DNA of 64,000 bases from the NCBI RefSeq assembly GCF_000687915.1, contig NZ_JHZY01000004.1:1374001-1438000 (forward strand), in the 5' to 3' direction. Source of the stretch: Leeuwenhoekiella sp. MAR_2009_132 (GTDB taxonomy: Bacteria; Bacteroidota; Bacteroidia; Flavobacteriales; Flavobacteriaceae). Below the pieces are notes generated by a model. The model was not told the origin of the DNA. It made no database searches and worked only from the letters and a program-made list of their open reading frames with translations. Of this stretch, positions 10,341-19,579 are shown piece after piece. The position numbers and the translations under genes were made by a program. The number at the start of each line of letters is the position of its first letter. Position 1 is the first letter of the stretch.

Positions 10341-11267
10341 ATGCTCAACGTAACTATTAAAAGCTTCGCCTACGCTGAAGAAACGGTTTTAAAGGACCTT
10401 GATTTTAAAGTTGAAAAAGGAACACATACTTCAATTTTGGGCGAAAGCGGTTGCGGTAAAAGTACCTTGCTCAAAATAATTTATGGTTTACTTCAATTAG
10501 AAAATGGTCAGATTTTCTGGGGTGAACAAGAACTAATGGGACCTGATTTTAATCTGGTTCCCGGAGAGCCATTTATAAAATATTTGGCTCAGGATTTTGA
10601 TCTGATGCCTTTTATTTCTGTTTCAGAAAATATAGGGAAACATCTTTCCAGAAGATTTATGGAGCAGCGCCAGGAGCGTATAGACGAACTTCTTGAAGTA
10701 GTTGATATGACCTATTTTGCAGACGTTCACGTAAAACTGTTAAGTGGCGGCCAGAAACAACGAGTAGCTTTAGCGCGTGCAATTGCTAAAGAACCCGAGC
10801 TTTTATTACTTGACGAACCCTTTAGTCACATAGATAACTTTAGAAGGAATGCTTTAAGGCGAAATCTCTATGCATATTTAAAGAAAAAAAATATCACCTG
10901 TATTACAGCCACCCACGATAGCGAAGAAGCTTTGTCCTTTTCTGACGAAATTAAAATGATGCGTAATGGTTCTTTTATACAATTTGCGACACCGAAAGAA
11001 ATATTCGCAAATCCGAAAAATGCCTATGTAGCTTCTTTTTTTGGAGATATAAGCGAGTTGATTATTAATGGAACAAAAACCTTGATAATGCCGCATCAAC
11101 TTTGTGTTTCTGAATCAAAAACACCTTTAAAAGTAACTGTTTTAAAAAGCTATTTTAAAGGAAGTTACTATCTCATTGAAGGATTATATGAAGGTCAAAA
11201 AATTTATTTTTATTCTTCTAAGCTGCTTAAAACAACGCAGGAGGTCTTTTTAAAACTAAGCCAATAA
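10341..11267 (+). CDS. ABC transporter ATP-binding protein with TOBE-like tail
   Basis: A 308-residue nucleotide-binding protein. Walker A GESGCGKST is near residue 34-42, the signature LSGGQKQRVALARA near 133, Walker B LLLLDEPFSHID near 155, and the switch histidine in TATHDSEEA near 193. The C-terminal 80 residues (ISELIINGTKTLIMPHQL...) look like the TOBE domain of PotA/FbpC-type importers. No permease or binding protein is adjacent, so the substrate is unknown. Its 3' end overlaps the convergent oxidoreductase by 12 bases. Confidence 0.85.
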   Translation: MLNVTIKSFAYAEETVLKDLDFKVEKGTHTSILGESGCGKSTLLKIIYGLLQLENGQIFWGEQELMGPDFNLVPGEPFIKYLAQDFDLMPFISVSENIGKHLSRRFMEQRQERIDELLEVVDMTYFADVHVKLLSGGQKQRVALARAIAKEPELLLLDEPFSHIDNFRRNALRRNLYAYLKKKNITCITATHDSEEALSFSDEIKMMRNGSFIQFATPKEIFANPKNAYVASFFGDISELIINGTKTLIMPHQLCVSESKTPLKVTVLKSYFKGSYYLIEGLYEGQKIYFYSSKLLKTTQEVFLKLSQ

Positions 11268-12377
11268 TTCAGCAAGCTCCTTACCAACAAGGCTACCTAT
11301 AGCAACACCCATCCCTCCCATTCTCACGCCACAAAACACATTATTTGAAAGTTGCTTTACAATCGGTTTTTTCTGATCGCCTACACCTAATATCCCACTC
11401 CAACGGTGTTCGATTTCAAAAGGTGTATTCGGTAAAATAGTTTCTGAGAGTAATCGTTCAAGATAGTTTTGAATTTGCTGTGTAGTGCCCAAAAGATCTG
11501 TTTGTTCCCCTTTAAGGTTAAGATTTCGGCCGCCTCCCAAAAGAATTCTATCATCAATATTTCTAAAATAGACATAACCTTCATCTAAATGAAAAGTCCC
11601 CTTAATTTTTAAGTCTTTAATCGGTTTGGTTACCAAAACCTGGTTACGTGCCGGAATAACCTGATTAATGCCTAACTGTGATGCAAAACCATTTGTCGCA
11701 ATTAGAAGTTTATTTGAGTTAAAACAAATACCATTAGCATTGATAACCACTGCTGATTCTGTATCATTGTATTTATCTACCGTCCAATTATTGAGTATGT
11801 TAATATCTTGATCTCTAACCTTTTTAAGAAGGCTGTACATCATTTTGCCGGTATCAAGTTGGCCTTCGGCTTTATTAAGAATAACTCTGGGTTTAATCTT
11901 TTGAAAATTAAATGAATTAGAAATCTCACTAAAAATAGATTCTTTAAATACAGGCTGTAGAAAGTTGTTTATAGTCTTTAGTTTTTCTAAACAGTTCGCA
12001 TAAAGTTTATCCTGTTCTTCAAAAAAAAGTTCATACCCTCCATTATTTTTATAACCTATTGCAGCATCACCAAATGATTGCCTTAAAAGAGCGAGGCCTT
12101 TTACCCGCATTTGCACGAGGTTTAATAGCTCGTCTTCGCTATGTGTGTTTAAATCTGAAATAAGCTCAGAAAGACTCCCGAAACACGCAAAACCTGCATT
12201 CTTCGTACTCGCTCCCTGCGGAAGGCTACCGCGTTCCAAAATTAAAATTTTAGATTTAGGGTAGAGCTTTCGTAGTTGTAAAGCGCAACTTAAACCGGTG
12301 ATGCCACTCCCTACTATGGTGAAATCTATATTAGTTAGCCAGGATTTATATTCCCAATAAGACAACTCCCTTGTCAT
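11256..12377 (-). CDS. FAD-dependent amino-acid-oxidase-like oxidoreductase (DAO family)
   Basis: A 373-residue flavoprotein. The dinucleotide-binding motif FTIVGSGITGLSCALQL is at residues 19-36, followed by ILILERGSLPQGASTKNAGFACFG, where DAO proteins contact FAD. A second FAD-binding segment near the C-terminus (GVRMGGMGVAIGSLVGKELAELL) is also present. HRWSGILGVGDQKKPIV is typical of DadA/glycine-oxidase relatives. The substrate cannot be read from sequence. No signal peptide. It is convergent with the ABC ATPase gene. Confidence 0.85.
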   Translation of the reverse strand: MTRELSYWEYKSWLTNIDFTIVGSGITGLSCALQLRKLYPKSKILILERGSLPQGASTKNAGFACFGSLSELISDLNTHSEDELLNLVQMRVKGLALLRQSFGDAAIGYKNNGGYELFFEEQDKLYANCLEKLKTINNFLQPVFKESIFSEISNSFNFQKIKPRVILNKAEGQLDTGKMMYSLLKKVRDQDINILNNWTVDKYNDTESAVVINANGICFNSNKLLIATNGFASQLGINQVIPARNQVLVTKPIKDLKIKGTFHLDEGYVYFRNIDDRILLGGGRNLNLKGEQTDLLGTTQQIQNYLERLLSETILPNTPFEIEHRWSGILGVGDQKKPIVKQLSNNVFCGVRMGGMGVAIGSLVGKELAELLA

Positions 12378-12454
12378 TGTTGTTTTGCTTTTTATAAATT
12401 GATTCTAAATATAGAACTAAAGCGTTAGGGATTGAAGGGTTTGTTTAAGCTCTT

Positions 12455-12520
12455 CTGCCATTTTAGGCAGAAAGCGAGCCGTGAAAGCCCGGGCCCGGAG
12501 TTTTTACGCAGGGAAACGCC
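12455..12520. other. GC-rich structured intergenic patch
   Basis: Inside an AT-rich spacer lies a GC-rich stretch with a small hairpin (CTGCC 12455-12459 with GGCAG 12466-12470), then an 8-bp palindrome GCCCGGGC (12487-12494) overlapping GGGCCC, then ACGCAGGGAAACGCCC. There is no ORF. It resembles the conserved GC-rich noncoding snippets scattered through flavobacterial intergenic regions. It could be a short RNA, a repeat element or a structured leader; nothing here decides between them. Confidence 0.35.
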
Positions 12521-12530
12521 CACAAAAGAA

Positions 12531-12563
12531 AAACCCCGAACATATAGTAATGTTCAGGGTTTT
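12531..12563 (-). terminator. Terminator downstream of accC
   Basis: An inverted repeat (AAACCCCGAACAT with ATGTTCAGGGTTTT around a short loop), with T tracts on both strands. It lies 20 bases past the accC stop, so it ends the fabH-accB-accC transcript. Confidence 0.8.
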
Positions 12564-12583
12564 CATTGTATAACTAAGAAGTT

Positions 12584-13936
12584 TTATTCTTCTTCTGGTG
12601 CATTCATGACAAAGTCATTCATAAATGCTGTGGTGTAATTGCCTTCTAAATAACGAGGGTCGTCCATTAATTGACGGTGAAAAGGAATTGTTGTTTTAAT
12701 ACCTTCAATCACAAACTCATCTAATGCGCGTTTCATTTTATTGATAGCTTCTTCTCTTGTCTGAGCTGTAGTTATCAATTTTGCGATCATAGAATCGTAA
12801 TTGGGAACGATAGAGTAACCGCTATAAACGTGTGTATCTATGCGTACTCCATGCCCACCCGGTGCATGAAGGTTTGTAATTTTGCCTGGAGAAGGTCTAA
12901 AGTTATTATAAGGATCTTCTGCATTAATACGACACTCTATAGAATGCAATTGCGGATAGTAATTTTTACCGGAGATTGCTACACCTGCAGCTACAAGAAT
13001 TTGCTCACGTATTAAATCGTAATCAACAACTTGCTCTGTAATAGGGTGCTCTACCTGGATACGGGTGTTCATTTCCATAAAGTAGAAGTTGCGGTGTTTA
13101 TCTACTAAAAATTCTACAGTACCTGCACCTTCATATTTTATAAATTCTGCAGCCCGTACAGCAGCATTACCCATTTGTTCACGAAGCTCATCTGTCATAA
13201 ATGGAGACGGAGTTTCTTCAGTAAGTTTTTGATGACGGCGTTGTATAGAGCAATCACGTTCTGATAAATGGCATGCTTTACCATTACTATCTCCTACAAC
13301 TTGAATCTCGATATGGCGTGGCTCTTCAATAAGCTTTTCCATATACATACCATCGTTACCAAAAGATGCTGAAGCTTCCTGACGAGCAGAATCCCATGCT
13401 TTACGCAATTCTTCTTTTTTCCAGACAGCACGCATACCTTTACCACCACCTCCTGCAGTTGCTTTAAGCATTACAGGATATCCGGTTTCATCAGCTATAC
13501 GCTCACAGTCTTCAAAATCTTTAATAATACCATCACTTCCTGGTACACAAGGTACACCTGCAGCTTTCATAGTAGCTTTTGCAGTTGCCTTATCTCCCAT
13601 TTTTGCGATCATATCTGGTGAAGCGCCAATAAACTTAATACCGTGTTCTTCACATATTTTTGAGAAACGTGCATTTTCAGATAAAAACCCATAACCCGGG
13701 TGAATAGCATCTGCATTTGTGATTTCTGCAGCAGCCATAATATTTGAAATTTTCAAATACGATTCACTGCTCGCCGGCGGTCCTATACAAACTGCCTCAT
13801 CAGCAAAGCGTACATGTAAACTTTCGGCATCTGCTGTAGAATAAACAGCTACAGTCTTAATGCCCATTTCTTTACAGGTTCTGATTACCCTTAAGGCTAT
13901 CTCTCCTCTGTTTGCTATTAATATTTTTTTAAACAT
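12584..13936 (-). CDS. accC: Acetyl-CoA carboxylase biotin carboxylase subunit
   Basis: ATP-dependent carboxylation of biotin on AccB, the first half-reaction of malonyl-CoA synthesis. The N-terminus [25 protein letters not shown], the glycine-rich ATP loop [15 protein letters not shown] near residue 165, the catalytic [16 protein letters not shown] near 290 and the [11 protein letters not shown] segment are all intact. 450 residues is full length. It is the last gene of fabH-accB-accC and is followed by a terminator. Confidence 0.96.
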   Translation of the reverse strand: MFKKILIANRGEIALRVIRTCKEMGIKTVAVYSTADAESLHVRFADEAVCIGPPASSESYLKISNIMAAAEITNADAIHPGYGFLSENARFSKICEEHGIKFIGASPDMIAKMGDKATAKATMKAAGVPCVPGSDGIIKDFEDCERIADETGYPVMLKATAGGGGKGMRAVWKKEELRKAWDSARQEASASFGNDGMYMEKLIEEPRHIEIQVVGDSNGKACHLSERDCSIQRRHQKLTEETPSPFMTDELREQMGNAAVRAAEFIKYEGAGTVEFLVDKHRNFYFMEMNTRIQVEHPITEQVVDYDLIREQILVAAGVAISGKNYYPQLHSIECRINAEDPYNNFRPSPGKITNLHAPGGHGVRIDTHVYSGYSIVPNYDSMIAKLITTAQTREEAINKMKRALDEFVIEGIKTTIPFHRQLMDDPRYLEGNYTTAFMNDFVMNAPEEE

Positions 13937-14008
13937 ATCTGTTTTGCATTAAAGTTTAAAGTTTAGAAAACTTCAAACGAACTATTTGACGTTATTTTCT
14001 TCTATAGA

Positions 14009-14500
14009 TTAAGAAGGGTCAACCAAAAATAGTGGCTGATCGAATTCTACAGGAGAAGAATCGTCAACAAGTACTTTAACGATTTTACCACTCACTTCGC
14101 TTTCAATCTCGTTGAATAATTTCATCGCTTCGATAACACATAAAACGTCACCTGCTTTAATATCTGCACCTACTTCAACAAACGTGGGTTTGTCTGGAGC
14201 AGGCTTGCGGTAAAATGTACCAATGATAGGAGATTTTACAGTAATGTAATTATCACTTATATCTGCTTTAGGCTTCTCTGCTTCCTGAACAGGCACTTGT
14301 TGAGCGACGGGTTGCTGTTGCATAGCAGGCTGTTGCATCGTATTGCCCATCATAGGTACTTGCTGAAGAATAGTAGTTTCTCCTTTACCCTCTTCACCGG
14401 TTTTAATGGTGATTTTAAAATCATCCATCTCAAGCTTTACTTCGCTTGCACCTGATTTAGCCACAAACTTGATAAGATTCTGAATTTCTTTTAAATCCAT
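14009..14500 (-). CDS. accB: Biotin carboxyl carrier protein of acetyl-CoA carboxylase
   Basis: Carries the biotin that AccC carboxylates. The C-terminal biotinyl domain has the modification motif VIEAMKLFNEIES with its lysine near residue 129, preceded by PIIGTFYRKPAPDKP (the protruding thumb region). The N-terminal part (1-35) is the conserved AccB helix DLKEIQNLIKFVAKSG. A glutamine/proline/methionine-rich flexible linker spans about 45-80. 163 residues is normal. It lies between fabH and accC on one transcript. Confidence 0.96.
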   Translation of the reverse strand: MDLKEIQNLIKFVAKSGASEVKLEMDDFKITIKTGEEGKGETTILQQVPMMGNTMQQPAMQQQPVAQQVPVQEAEKPKADISDNYITVKSPIIGTFYRKPAPDKPTFVEVGADIKAGDVLCVIEAMKLFNEIESEVSGKIVKVLVDDSSPVEFDQPLFLVDPS

Positions 14501-14525
14501 AATTGATAACGTTAGTTAGTTTATA

Positions 14526-15521
14526 TTAAGAGTTGTAAGCCCATTTAAGATAAATAGACCCCCAAGTAAATCCGCCTCCAAAAGCGGCAAATATTAAATT
14601 ATCTCCTTTTTTAAACTTAGTTTCAAAATCACTAAGTAATAAAGGTAATGTTGCAGATGTTGTATTACCATAACGTTGAATATTCATAAGCACCTTACTG
14701 TCGTCAAGTTGCATACGTCTCGCAGTTGCGTCAATAATACGTTTGTTAGCCTGGTGTGCTACAAGCCAACTTACATCATCATTTGCAAGATTGTTACGTT
14801 TCATTATAAGTTCACTAACATCTGCCATATTAGATACTGCAAACTTAAATACAGTTTTACCGTCTTGATATACGTAATGTTGATTGTTAGCAACCGTTTC
14901 TGCAGAAGGTGGTAATAAAGACCCACCGGCTTCTATTTTCAAAAAGTTACGGCCTATACCGTCTGAGCGTAAATACTCATCCTGTAATCCTAACCCTTCT
15001 TCATTAGGTTCAAAAAGTGCCGCGCCCGCGCCATCACCAAAAATGATGCACGTAGTACGATCTGTATAATCTATGATTGAAGACATTTTATCTGCTCCTA
15101 TCAATAATACTTTTTTATACTTTTCTGAAGCTATATAAGCAGAGGCCGTTGACATGCCATAAAGAAAGCTTGAACAAGCCGCTTGAAGATCGTAAGAAAA
15201 TGCATTTGTTGCTCCTATTTGAGTAGCGACATAGGCTGCGGTAGAAGCAACAGGCAAATCTGGTGTGGCGGTCGCTACAATTACCATATCGACTTCTAAA
15301 GGATCGATACCGCTTTTAGAAATCAAATTTTGAGCAGCCTGAATAGCTAAATAAGAAGTTCCTTTATTGGGATCTTTTAATATTCTACGCTCTTTAATTC
15401 CTGTTCTGGAAGTGATCCACTCATCGTTGGTCTCAACCATTGTTTCCAAAATTTCATTGGTAAGCACATATTCTGGCACATAGGCGCCAACAGCTGTTAT
15501 GGCAGCAGTGATTTTACTCAT
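14526..15521 (-). CDS. fabH: Beta-ketoacyl-ACP synthase III
   Basis: Condenses acetyl-CoA (or a branched acyl-CoA primer) with malonyl-ACP to start fatty-acid synthesis. The Cys-His-Asn triad is visible: Cys in DLQAACSSFLYGM near residue 115, His in WLVAHQANKRIID near 255, and Asn in IQRYGNTTSATLP near 285. 331 residues fits FabH. It heads a cluster with accB and accC, coupling chain initiation to malonyl-CoA supply. It starts well downstream of the rpmF terminator, so it has its own promoter. Confidence 0.95.
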   Translation of the reverse strand: MSKITAAITAVGAYVPEYVLTNEILETMVETNDEWITSRTGIKERRILKDPNKGTSYLAIQAAQNLISKSGIDPLEVDMVIVATATPDLPVASTAAYVATQIGATNAFSYDLQAACSSFLYGMSTASAYIASEKYKKVLLIGADKMSSIIDYTDRTTCIIFGDGAGAALFEPNEEGLGLQDEYLRSDGIGRNFLKIEAGGSLLPPSAETVANNQHYVYQDGKTVFKFAVSNMADVSELIMKRNNLANDDVSWLVAHQANKRIIDATARRMQLDDSKVLMNIQRYGNTTSATLPLLLSDFETKFKKGDNLIFAAFGGGFTWGSIYLKWAYNS

Positions 15522-15638
15522 ATAAATCTGGTTTCTGCGAAAAATTGTCTTATTCGCTTAAAAATGGAAGGAAAAGTACTAAAATTCGAACAAACTGGCT
15601 CGAAAATTAACTTTTTTTGCCCATCCTGAAAAATAAAA

Positions 15639-15663
15639 AAAACTCCCAAATAATGGGAGTTTT
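15639..15663 (-). terminator. Terminator after rpmF
   Basis: A 10-bp perfect stem (AAAACTCCCA 15639-15648, TGGGAGTTTT 15654-15663) with T tracts on both sides. It separates rpmF from fabH. Confidence 0.85.
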
Positions 15664-15683
15664 ACTATAAGTATATGCTTTTA

Positions 15684-15884
15684 TTAAGCAGCTTCTTCGC
15701 TAGAAGTAGCATCAATTACAACCTGCCCTCTATAGTAGAGTTTACCTTCATGCCAGTGAGCACGGTGATAAAGGTGTGCCTCGCCAGTAGTAGCGTCTAC
15801 ACCTATTTTTGGCATTGCAGCTTTGTAATGTGTTCTTCTCTTATCTCTTCTTGTTTTGGAGATTTTTCTCTTAGGATGTGCCAT
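15684..15884 (-). CDS. rpmF: Ribosomal protein bL32
   Basis: A 66-residue protein of the large ribosomal subunit. The N-terminus [20 protein letters not shown] is the standard L32 signature. The zinc-ribbon cysteines found in many L32 proteins are absent; the corresponding region reads [21 protein letters not shown], a cysteine-free form common in Bacteroidota. It follows the DUF177 gene by 9 bases, the usual yceD-rpmF pairing. Confidence 0.96.
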   Translation of the reverse strand: MAHPKRKISKTRRDKRRTHYKAAMPKIGVDATTGEAHLYHRAHWHEGKLYYRGQVVIDATSSEEAA

Positions 15885-15893
15885 TACCGTTTA

Positions 15894-16448
15894 TTATTTA
15901 TTATCTGTTAAAAAATCTTTTAATTTATCCCAACGGGGATCAATTTCTTTTTGTTCAGGAGAATTTTTATCCTGTTCTTCGTTACTCTTTATACTTAACT
16001 CTTCGAGTTTATCTAATATGTCTGATTTTAAAGTACCATCTTCAACTCCCGGATGAATACGTTTTGCAGGCATTGCTAAAACTATAAGCTCATATATATA
16101 GTGTGCAATATTTACCTCATATTCTCCATAAGGAAGAATTAAAATATCTTCAACCTCATCATTAAATTCCTGACCAAATTTTACCACCAACTTATAGGTG
16201 GCATCAATGGGCTGATCGTAGGGTTCATTTGTAATATCGCAATTAACGTTTATACTACCCTGCGCATCAAAATAAAACTCCATCAACGTAGACATTTTAT
16301 TCAGGACTATTTTTAAATCTATATTAATAGAATTAAAATCATCATATTCAAAATGCTCAAAGAACGCGTCGTTAATCGTATATTCAAAATCGTGTTCTCC
16401 CTGTTTTAAACCAACAAATGGAATTGTATACGTTTTCAAATGCTTCAT
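15894..16448 (-). CDS. DUF177 / YceD family protein
   Basis: A 184-residue protein of the YceD family, linked to 23S rRNA accumulation in other bacteria and almost always encoded directly upstream of rpmF, as here. Visible family features are the acidic C-terminal half (PAKRIHPGVEDGTLKSDILDKLEEL) and the ending IDPRWDKLKDFLTDNK, which is nearly universal in the family. No membrane segment. Confidence 0.88.
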   Translation of the reverse strand: MKHLKTYTIPFVGLKQGEHDFEYTINDAFFEHFEYDDFNSINIDLKIVLNKMSTLMEFYFDAQGSINVNCDITNEPYDQPIDATYKLVVKFGQEFNDEVEDILILPYGEYEVNIAHYIYELIVLAMPAKRIHPGVEDGTLKSDILDKLEELSIKSNEEQDKNSPEQKEIDPRWDKLKDFLTDNK

Positions 16449-16551
16449 TACCTTTCTCTTTCCTAATCTAATCTTTCCGCAAAAGGCGGGTGCAAAGATA
16501 TAAATTTTTATTTAGCTGTTAATTAAGTGTGGATAAATTTTTTAAAAAGGT

Positions 16552-17622
16552 TTAATTACTACGTGATCTACCCGAAAATTGTTTTTTACGCGGCTGTTTT
16601 TGTAAAACATTTGCGGTTAATTCAGCATACTCAGAGCGTCTCTTGTAAATCTCTAACGCAGCATATACAGCTTCTTTAAAAGAACTATTACTCGCAAGAC
16701 CTTTCCCTGCGATTTCAAAAGCAGTACCATGGTCAGGAGAAGTACGCACCTTATTCAATCCGGCAGTATAATTTACTCCTTTACCAAAAGAAAGGGTTTT
16801 AAACGGAATTAAGCCCTGATCATGATAGGCAGCAATGATCGCATCGAAGTTTTTATAATTTCCACTACCAAAAAAACTATCTGCAGCATAAGGACCATAT
16901 GTTAAATCTCCTTTTTCTCTTAATTGTTTAAGAGTAGGTATTAATATATCATCATCTTCTTTACCTATAACCCCATTATCTCCCACATGTGGGTTTATTC
17001 CCAAAAATGCAATTTTAGGTTTACTAATTCCAAAATCCTGAATTAACGAATGCTCTATTGTTTTAAACTTTTGAATAATTAAAGGTGCATCTATCTTATC
17101 TGAAACGCTACGAACGGCGACGTGATCTGTAAGTAGCCCCACTTTAAGTTTTTCAGTAATCATAAACATAAGGCTGTTACCTTCAAGTTCTTGATTAAGG
17201 TAATCTGTATGACCAGGGAAACTAAAATCTTCAGATTGAATATTTGCCTTATGTATAGGAGCAGTAACCAGCGCATCTATACTATTATTCTTTAAAGCCT
17301 CAACTGCGGCTTTTAACGATTTAATAGCATAGCTTCCTCCTGTAAGGTTTTCTTCACCAAAAGTAATCTGAGGGTTGTCTTGCCACACATTAACAACATT
17401 AATTTTTCCTTCAATAATCGCATTTACAGATTTTACTCCCTGAAAATTTATATCCAGTTTAAAGTGTTTTAAAAGAAATGTAATTGTCTTAGCTGAAGCA
17501 AATATAACAGGAGTACAAAACTCAAGCATTCTTACATCTTCAAACGTTTTTAAAATGATTTCACCTCCAATACCATTTAGGTCTCCAATACTGATTCCTA
17601 ATTTTATATTTTGTTCTTTCAT
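16552..17622 (-). CDS. pdxA: 4-hydroxythreonine-4-phosphate dehydrogenase
   Basis: NAD-dependent step of DXP-dependent pyridoxal-phosphate synthesis. Family segments are present: GISIGDLNGIGGEIILKTFED at the N-terminus, LVTAPIHKANIQ near 130, FPGHTDYL with the metal-binding histidine, AYHDQGLIPFKTL near 270 and RTSPDHGTAFEIAGKG near 300 with the remaining metal histidines. It ends in a short basic tail. It is divergent from ribE over 63 bases, a shared promoter region between two cofactor genes. Confidence 0.95.
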   Translation of the reverse strand: MKEQNIKLGISIGDLNGIGGEIILKTFEDVRMLEFCTPVIFASAKTITFLLKHFKLDINFQGVKSVNAIIEGKINVVNVWQDNPQITFGEENLTGGSYAIKSLKAAVEALKNNSIDALVTAPIHKANIQSEDFSFPGHTDYLNQELEGNSLMFMITEKLKVGLLTDHVAVRSVSDKIDAPLIIQKFKTIEHSLIQDFGISKPKIAFLGINPHVGDNGVIGKEDDDILIPTLKQLREKGDLTYGPYAADSFFGSGNYKNFDAIIAAYHDQGLIPFKTLSFGKGVNYTAGLNKVRTSPDHGTAFEIAGKGLASNSSFKEAVYAALEIYKRRSEYAELTANVLQKQPRKKQFSGRSRSN

Positions 17623-17685
17623 GCTAAACCCCTTTGGCTTTCTTTTGTAAATTGAAATGTAAAAGTACTCAATTAAAACGCAATC

Positions 17686-18276
17686 ATGTTTACAGGTATT
17701 ATTGAAGATTTAGGCACTATAAAACAATTAGAAAGAGATAGAGAAAATCTCCACATTACGGTTAGTAGTTCTCTTTCACCAGAATTAAAAATTGATCAAA
17801 GTGTCGCACATAATGGGGTTTGTTTAACCGTAGTTAATTTAGACGATACGAGCTATACGGTAACTGCAATCGAAGAAACACTATCTAAAACAAATCTGGG
17901 AGATTTAAAACAGGGAGATTTTGTAAATCTTGAGCGCGCCATGATATTAGGTTCACGTTTAGACGGTCACATTGTTCAGGGTCACGTAGATCAAACAGCT
18001 GTTTGCAAAGAAGTAGCTATAAAAGATGGCAGTTGGGTATTTACCTTTGATTACGACCCCAGTCTTAACAATGTAACTATAGAAAAAGGATCTATTACTG
18101 TAAATGGAGTAAGCCTAACTGTAGTAAATTCTAAATCAAATGAATTTAGTGTCGCCATAATACCTTATACATACGAGCACACTACTTTCAAATCTTTTAT
18201 AAAGGGAACAGTAGTTAATTTAGAATTTGATGTAATAGGAAAGTATGTAAAACGCCTTATGGAGTTAAAATCTTAG
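17686..18276 (+). CDS. ribE: Riboflavin synthase, alpha subunit type
   Basis: Dismutates two 6,7-dimethyl-8-ribityllumazines into riboflavin. The two tandem lumazine-binding repeats are visible: MFTGIIEDLGTI with VAHNGVCLTVVN in the first half, and LGSRLDGHIVQGHVDQT with ITVNGVSLTVVN in the second. 196 residues is normal. Its last 20 bases overlap the convergent small-protein gene. Confidence 0.95.
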   Translation: MFTGIIEDLGTIKQLERDRENLHITVSSSLSPELKIDQSVAHNGVCLTVVNLDDTSYTVTAIEETLSKTNLGDLKQGDFVNLERAMILGSRLDGHIVQGHVDQTAVCKEVAIKDGSWVFTFDYDPSLNNVTIEKGSITVNGVSLTVVNSKSNEFSVAIIPYTYEHTTFKSFIKGTVVNLEFDVIGKYVKRLMELKS

Positions 18277-18472
18277 AACGCTCCTTATTATATATACATA
18301 TAACTCCAATAATCAAGGCAAATATTATAAAGAAAGGAATGTAATCATCTATAGGAACCTTTAAACCTACAGGAGGAGGTGGAGGAGGCGCTGGTGGAAC
18401 CTGAGAATAACCCAACAAAGAAAACCCCAAGAAAAAGAGGATTAAAATTAATGTGTTGAATTTTTTATTCAT
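18257..18472 (-). CDS. Small proline-rich exported membrane protein
   Basis: 71 residues: a signal peptide (1-23, FNTLILILFFLGFSLLGYSQ), a polyproline stretch (PPAPPPPPPV), then GLKVPIDDYIPFF leading into a single membrane segment (about 46-63) and a short basic tail. Small proteins with a signal, a Pro-rich segment, a PID motif, a TM and KE-rich end recur in flavobacteria; their role is unknown to me. The general layout recalls C-terminal sorting signals (GlyGly/PEP-CTERM style) but lacks a large cargo domain. Confidence 0.6.
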   Translation of the reverse strand: MNKKFNTLILILFFLGFSLLGYSQVPPAPPPPPPVGLKVPIDDYIPFFIIFALIIGVICIYNKERSKILTP

Positions 18473-19351
18473 ATTCCGTTAAACCAAATAATTTAACAAA
18501 TTTTCGCAAAACTAAATAATCCCTATTACTTTAAAAGACTATTCTTGCATTTAGTCGTAAAATACTTAAAATTAACACTTTGTGTATTAATTTATTATTA
18601 TAAATTTTAAAATCTAACCCAAAGCAGTTTATAAACGTAATTTTTTACCTTTTAGATTTATAGATTTTAAATAATGTAATCTTTTTCTTTCTCCATTTCT
18701 TTATGTTGTTTTATTTATTTTAATAAAACAACACAACACTATATCATATAATTAAAGTTATACTTCGACTATTAGCTAATAATCCGTGTAATTGATTACA
18801 CAGAATATTTGCCAGAAAGATATTTGTGAAAAAAGCGGAATTCATAAAACGATTATCATTATGAAATAATGATATATCGACTTGACTAAAGCACCAAGAA
18901 TTAGTCTTTAGATTAGCATAAAATTCAAAATATATAGTCTTCATAAAATTGGGGGTTGAAGACGCTAATATTAAGCTGGGGGGACTTAAGAAAAGCTTTA
19001 AGGTTTTGTTATGAAGTAAATATAAGACAGTTATCGTTTAAAAACAATATATATCGTTAAAATGCTTAAAATTTAATGAGAAGTAATTATAAAATACTAA
19101 TTAAAGTCGCATTTATAATCGAAAAGACTAGTTAATTACTAGAGAAAATACTATCTGAGCAAAATAGGATTAGAAATTAAGTTTTATTAGTACAAAAATA
19201 AAATGAAAGAAAATTACTAACGATCTTTACTTAATTGAGATGTAGGACAATCTAAATGCGATAAAACATTATAGTGAGCTCTATACTTAAAATTATGATG
19301 GGAAGAATCGATTCAAAATATTAAAATTTCAAAAAAAATCGACATATTAAA
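18473..19351. other. AT-rich spacer between ribE region and the integrated element
   Basis: About 880 bases without a gene I would defend. It contains a perfect 12-bp-stem hairpin with a 6-base loop (18704-18715 with 18722-18733). A 66-codon reading frame at 18744-18944 on the minus strand has no family resemblance and unconvincing composition. I see no tRNA or known riboswitch. Confidence 0.6.
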
Positions 19352-19386
19352 AAAGCCACTATAAACTTAAAGTTTACAGTGGCTTT
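19352..19386 (-). terminator. Hairpin terminator left of attL
   Basis: AAAGCCACT/AGTGGCTTT continued by TAAACT/AGTTTA gives a 15-bp stem with one mismatch and a 3-base loop; read leftwards (minus strand) it is followed by T residues. It sits 5 bases beyond attL, where the tRNA terminator would have been before the element inserted. Confidence 0.75.
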
Positions 19387-19390
19387 AGTT

Positions 19391-19433
19391 GTGGTCCCAC
19401 CTGGGCTCGAACCAGGGACCACCTGATTATGAG
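19391..19433. repeat. attL (43-bp tRNA-derived repeat)
   Basis: Identical to 39445-39487. It starts GTGGTCCCACC and ends GATTATGAG, covering the T arm through the anticodon loop of the tRNA read on the minus strand. After GAG the sequence diverges from the tRNA. Confidence 0.95.
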
Positions 19434-19500
19434 AATTTAAGGAGTGCCTAAATATTAGTTTAAACAAACCTTAATTCACTGATTTTTAAAATATTAACAG

Positions 19501-19536
19501 TTCTTGATATCATTTGATATCAAATGATATCAAGAA
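19501..19536. repeat. Perfect 36-bp palindrome upstream of the integrase gene
   Basis: Begins TTCTTGATATCATTTGAT and ends with its exact reverse complement. It contains three GATATC sites spaced 11 bp apart. It lies between attL and the integrase start, where recombination-directionality or integrase-repressor sites are expected. Confidence 0.9.
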
Positions 19537-19539
19537 AAT

Positions 19540-19558
19540 TTGCGAATAGCTTGCGAAT
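19540..19558 (+). promoter_or_regulatory. Candidate integrase arm-type sites, left
   Basis: TTGCGAAT is repeated directly with an 11-bp period (19540-19547, 19551-19558). The same arrangement with TTGCAAAT occurs at the right end (39379-39397). The role is inferred from position and repetition. Confidence 0.5.
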
Positions 19559-19579
19559 TTTTTTATGTAATTTGAAGCT

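Noticed and set aside
18744..18944. 66-codon minus-strand frame before the island
   Set aside because: No family resemblance and composition like the AT-rich spacer around it.
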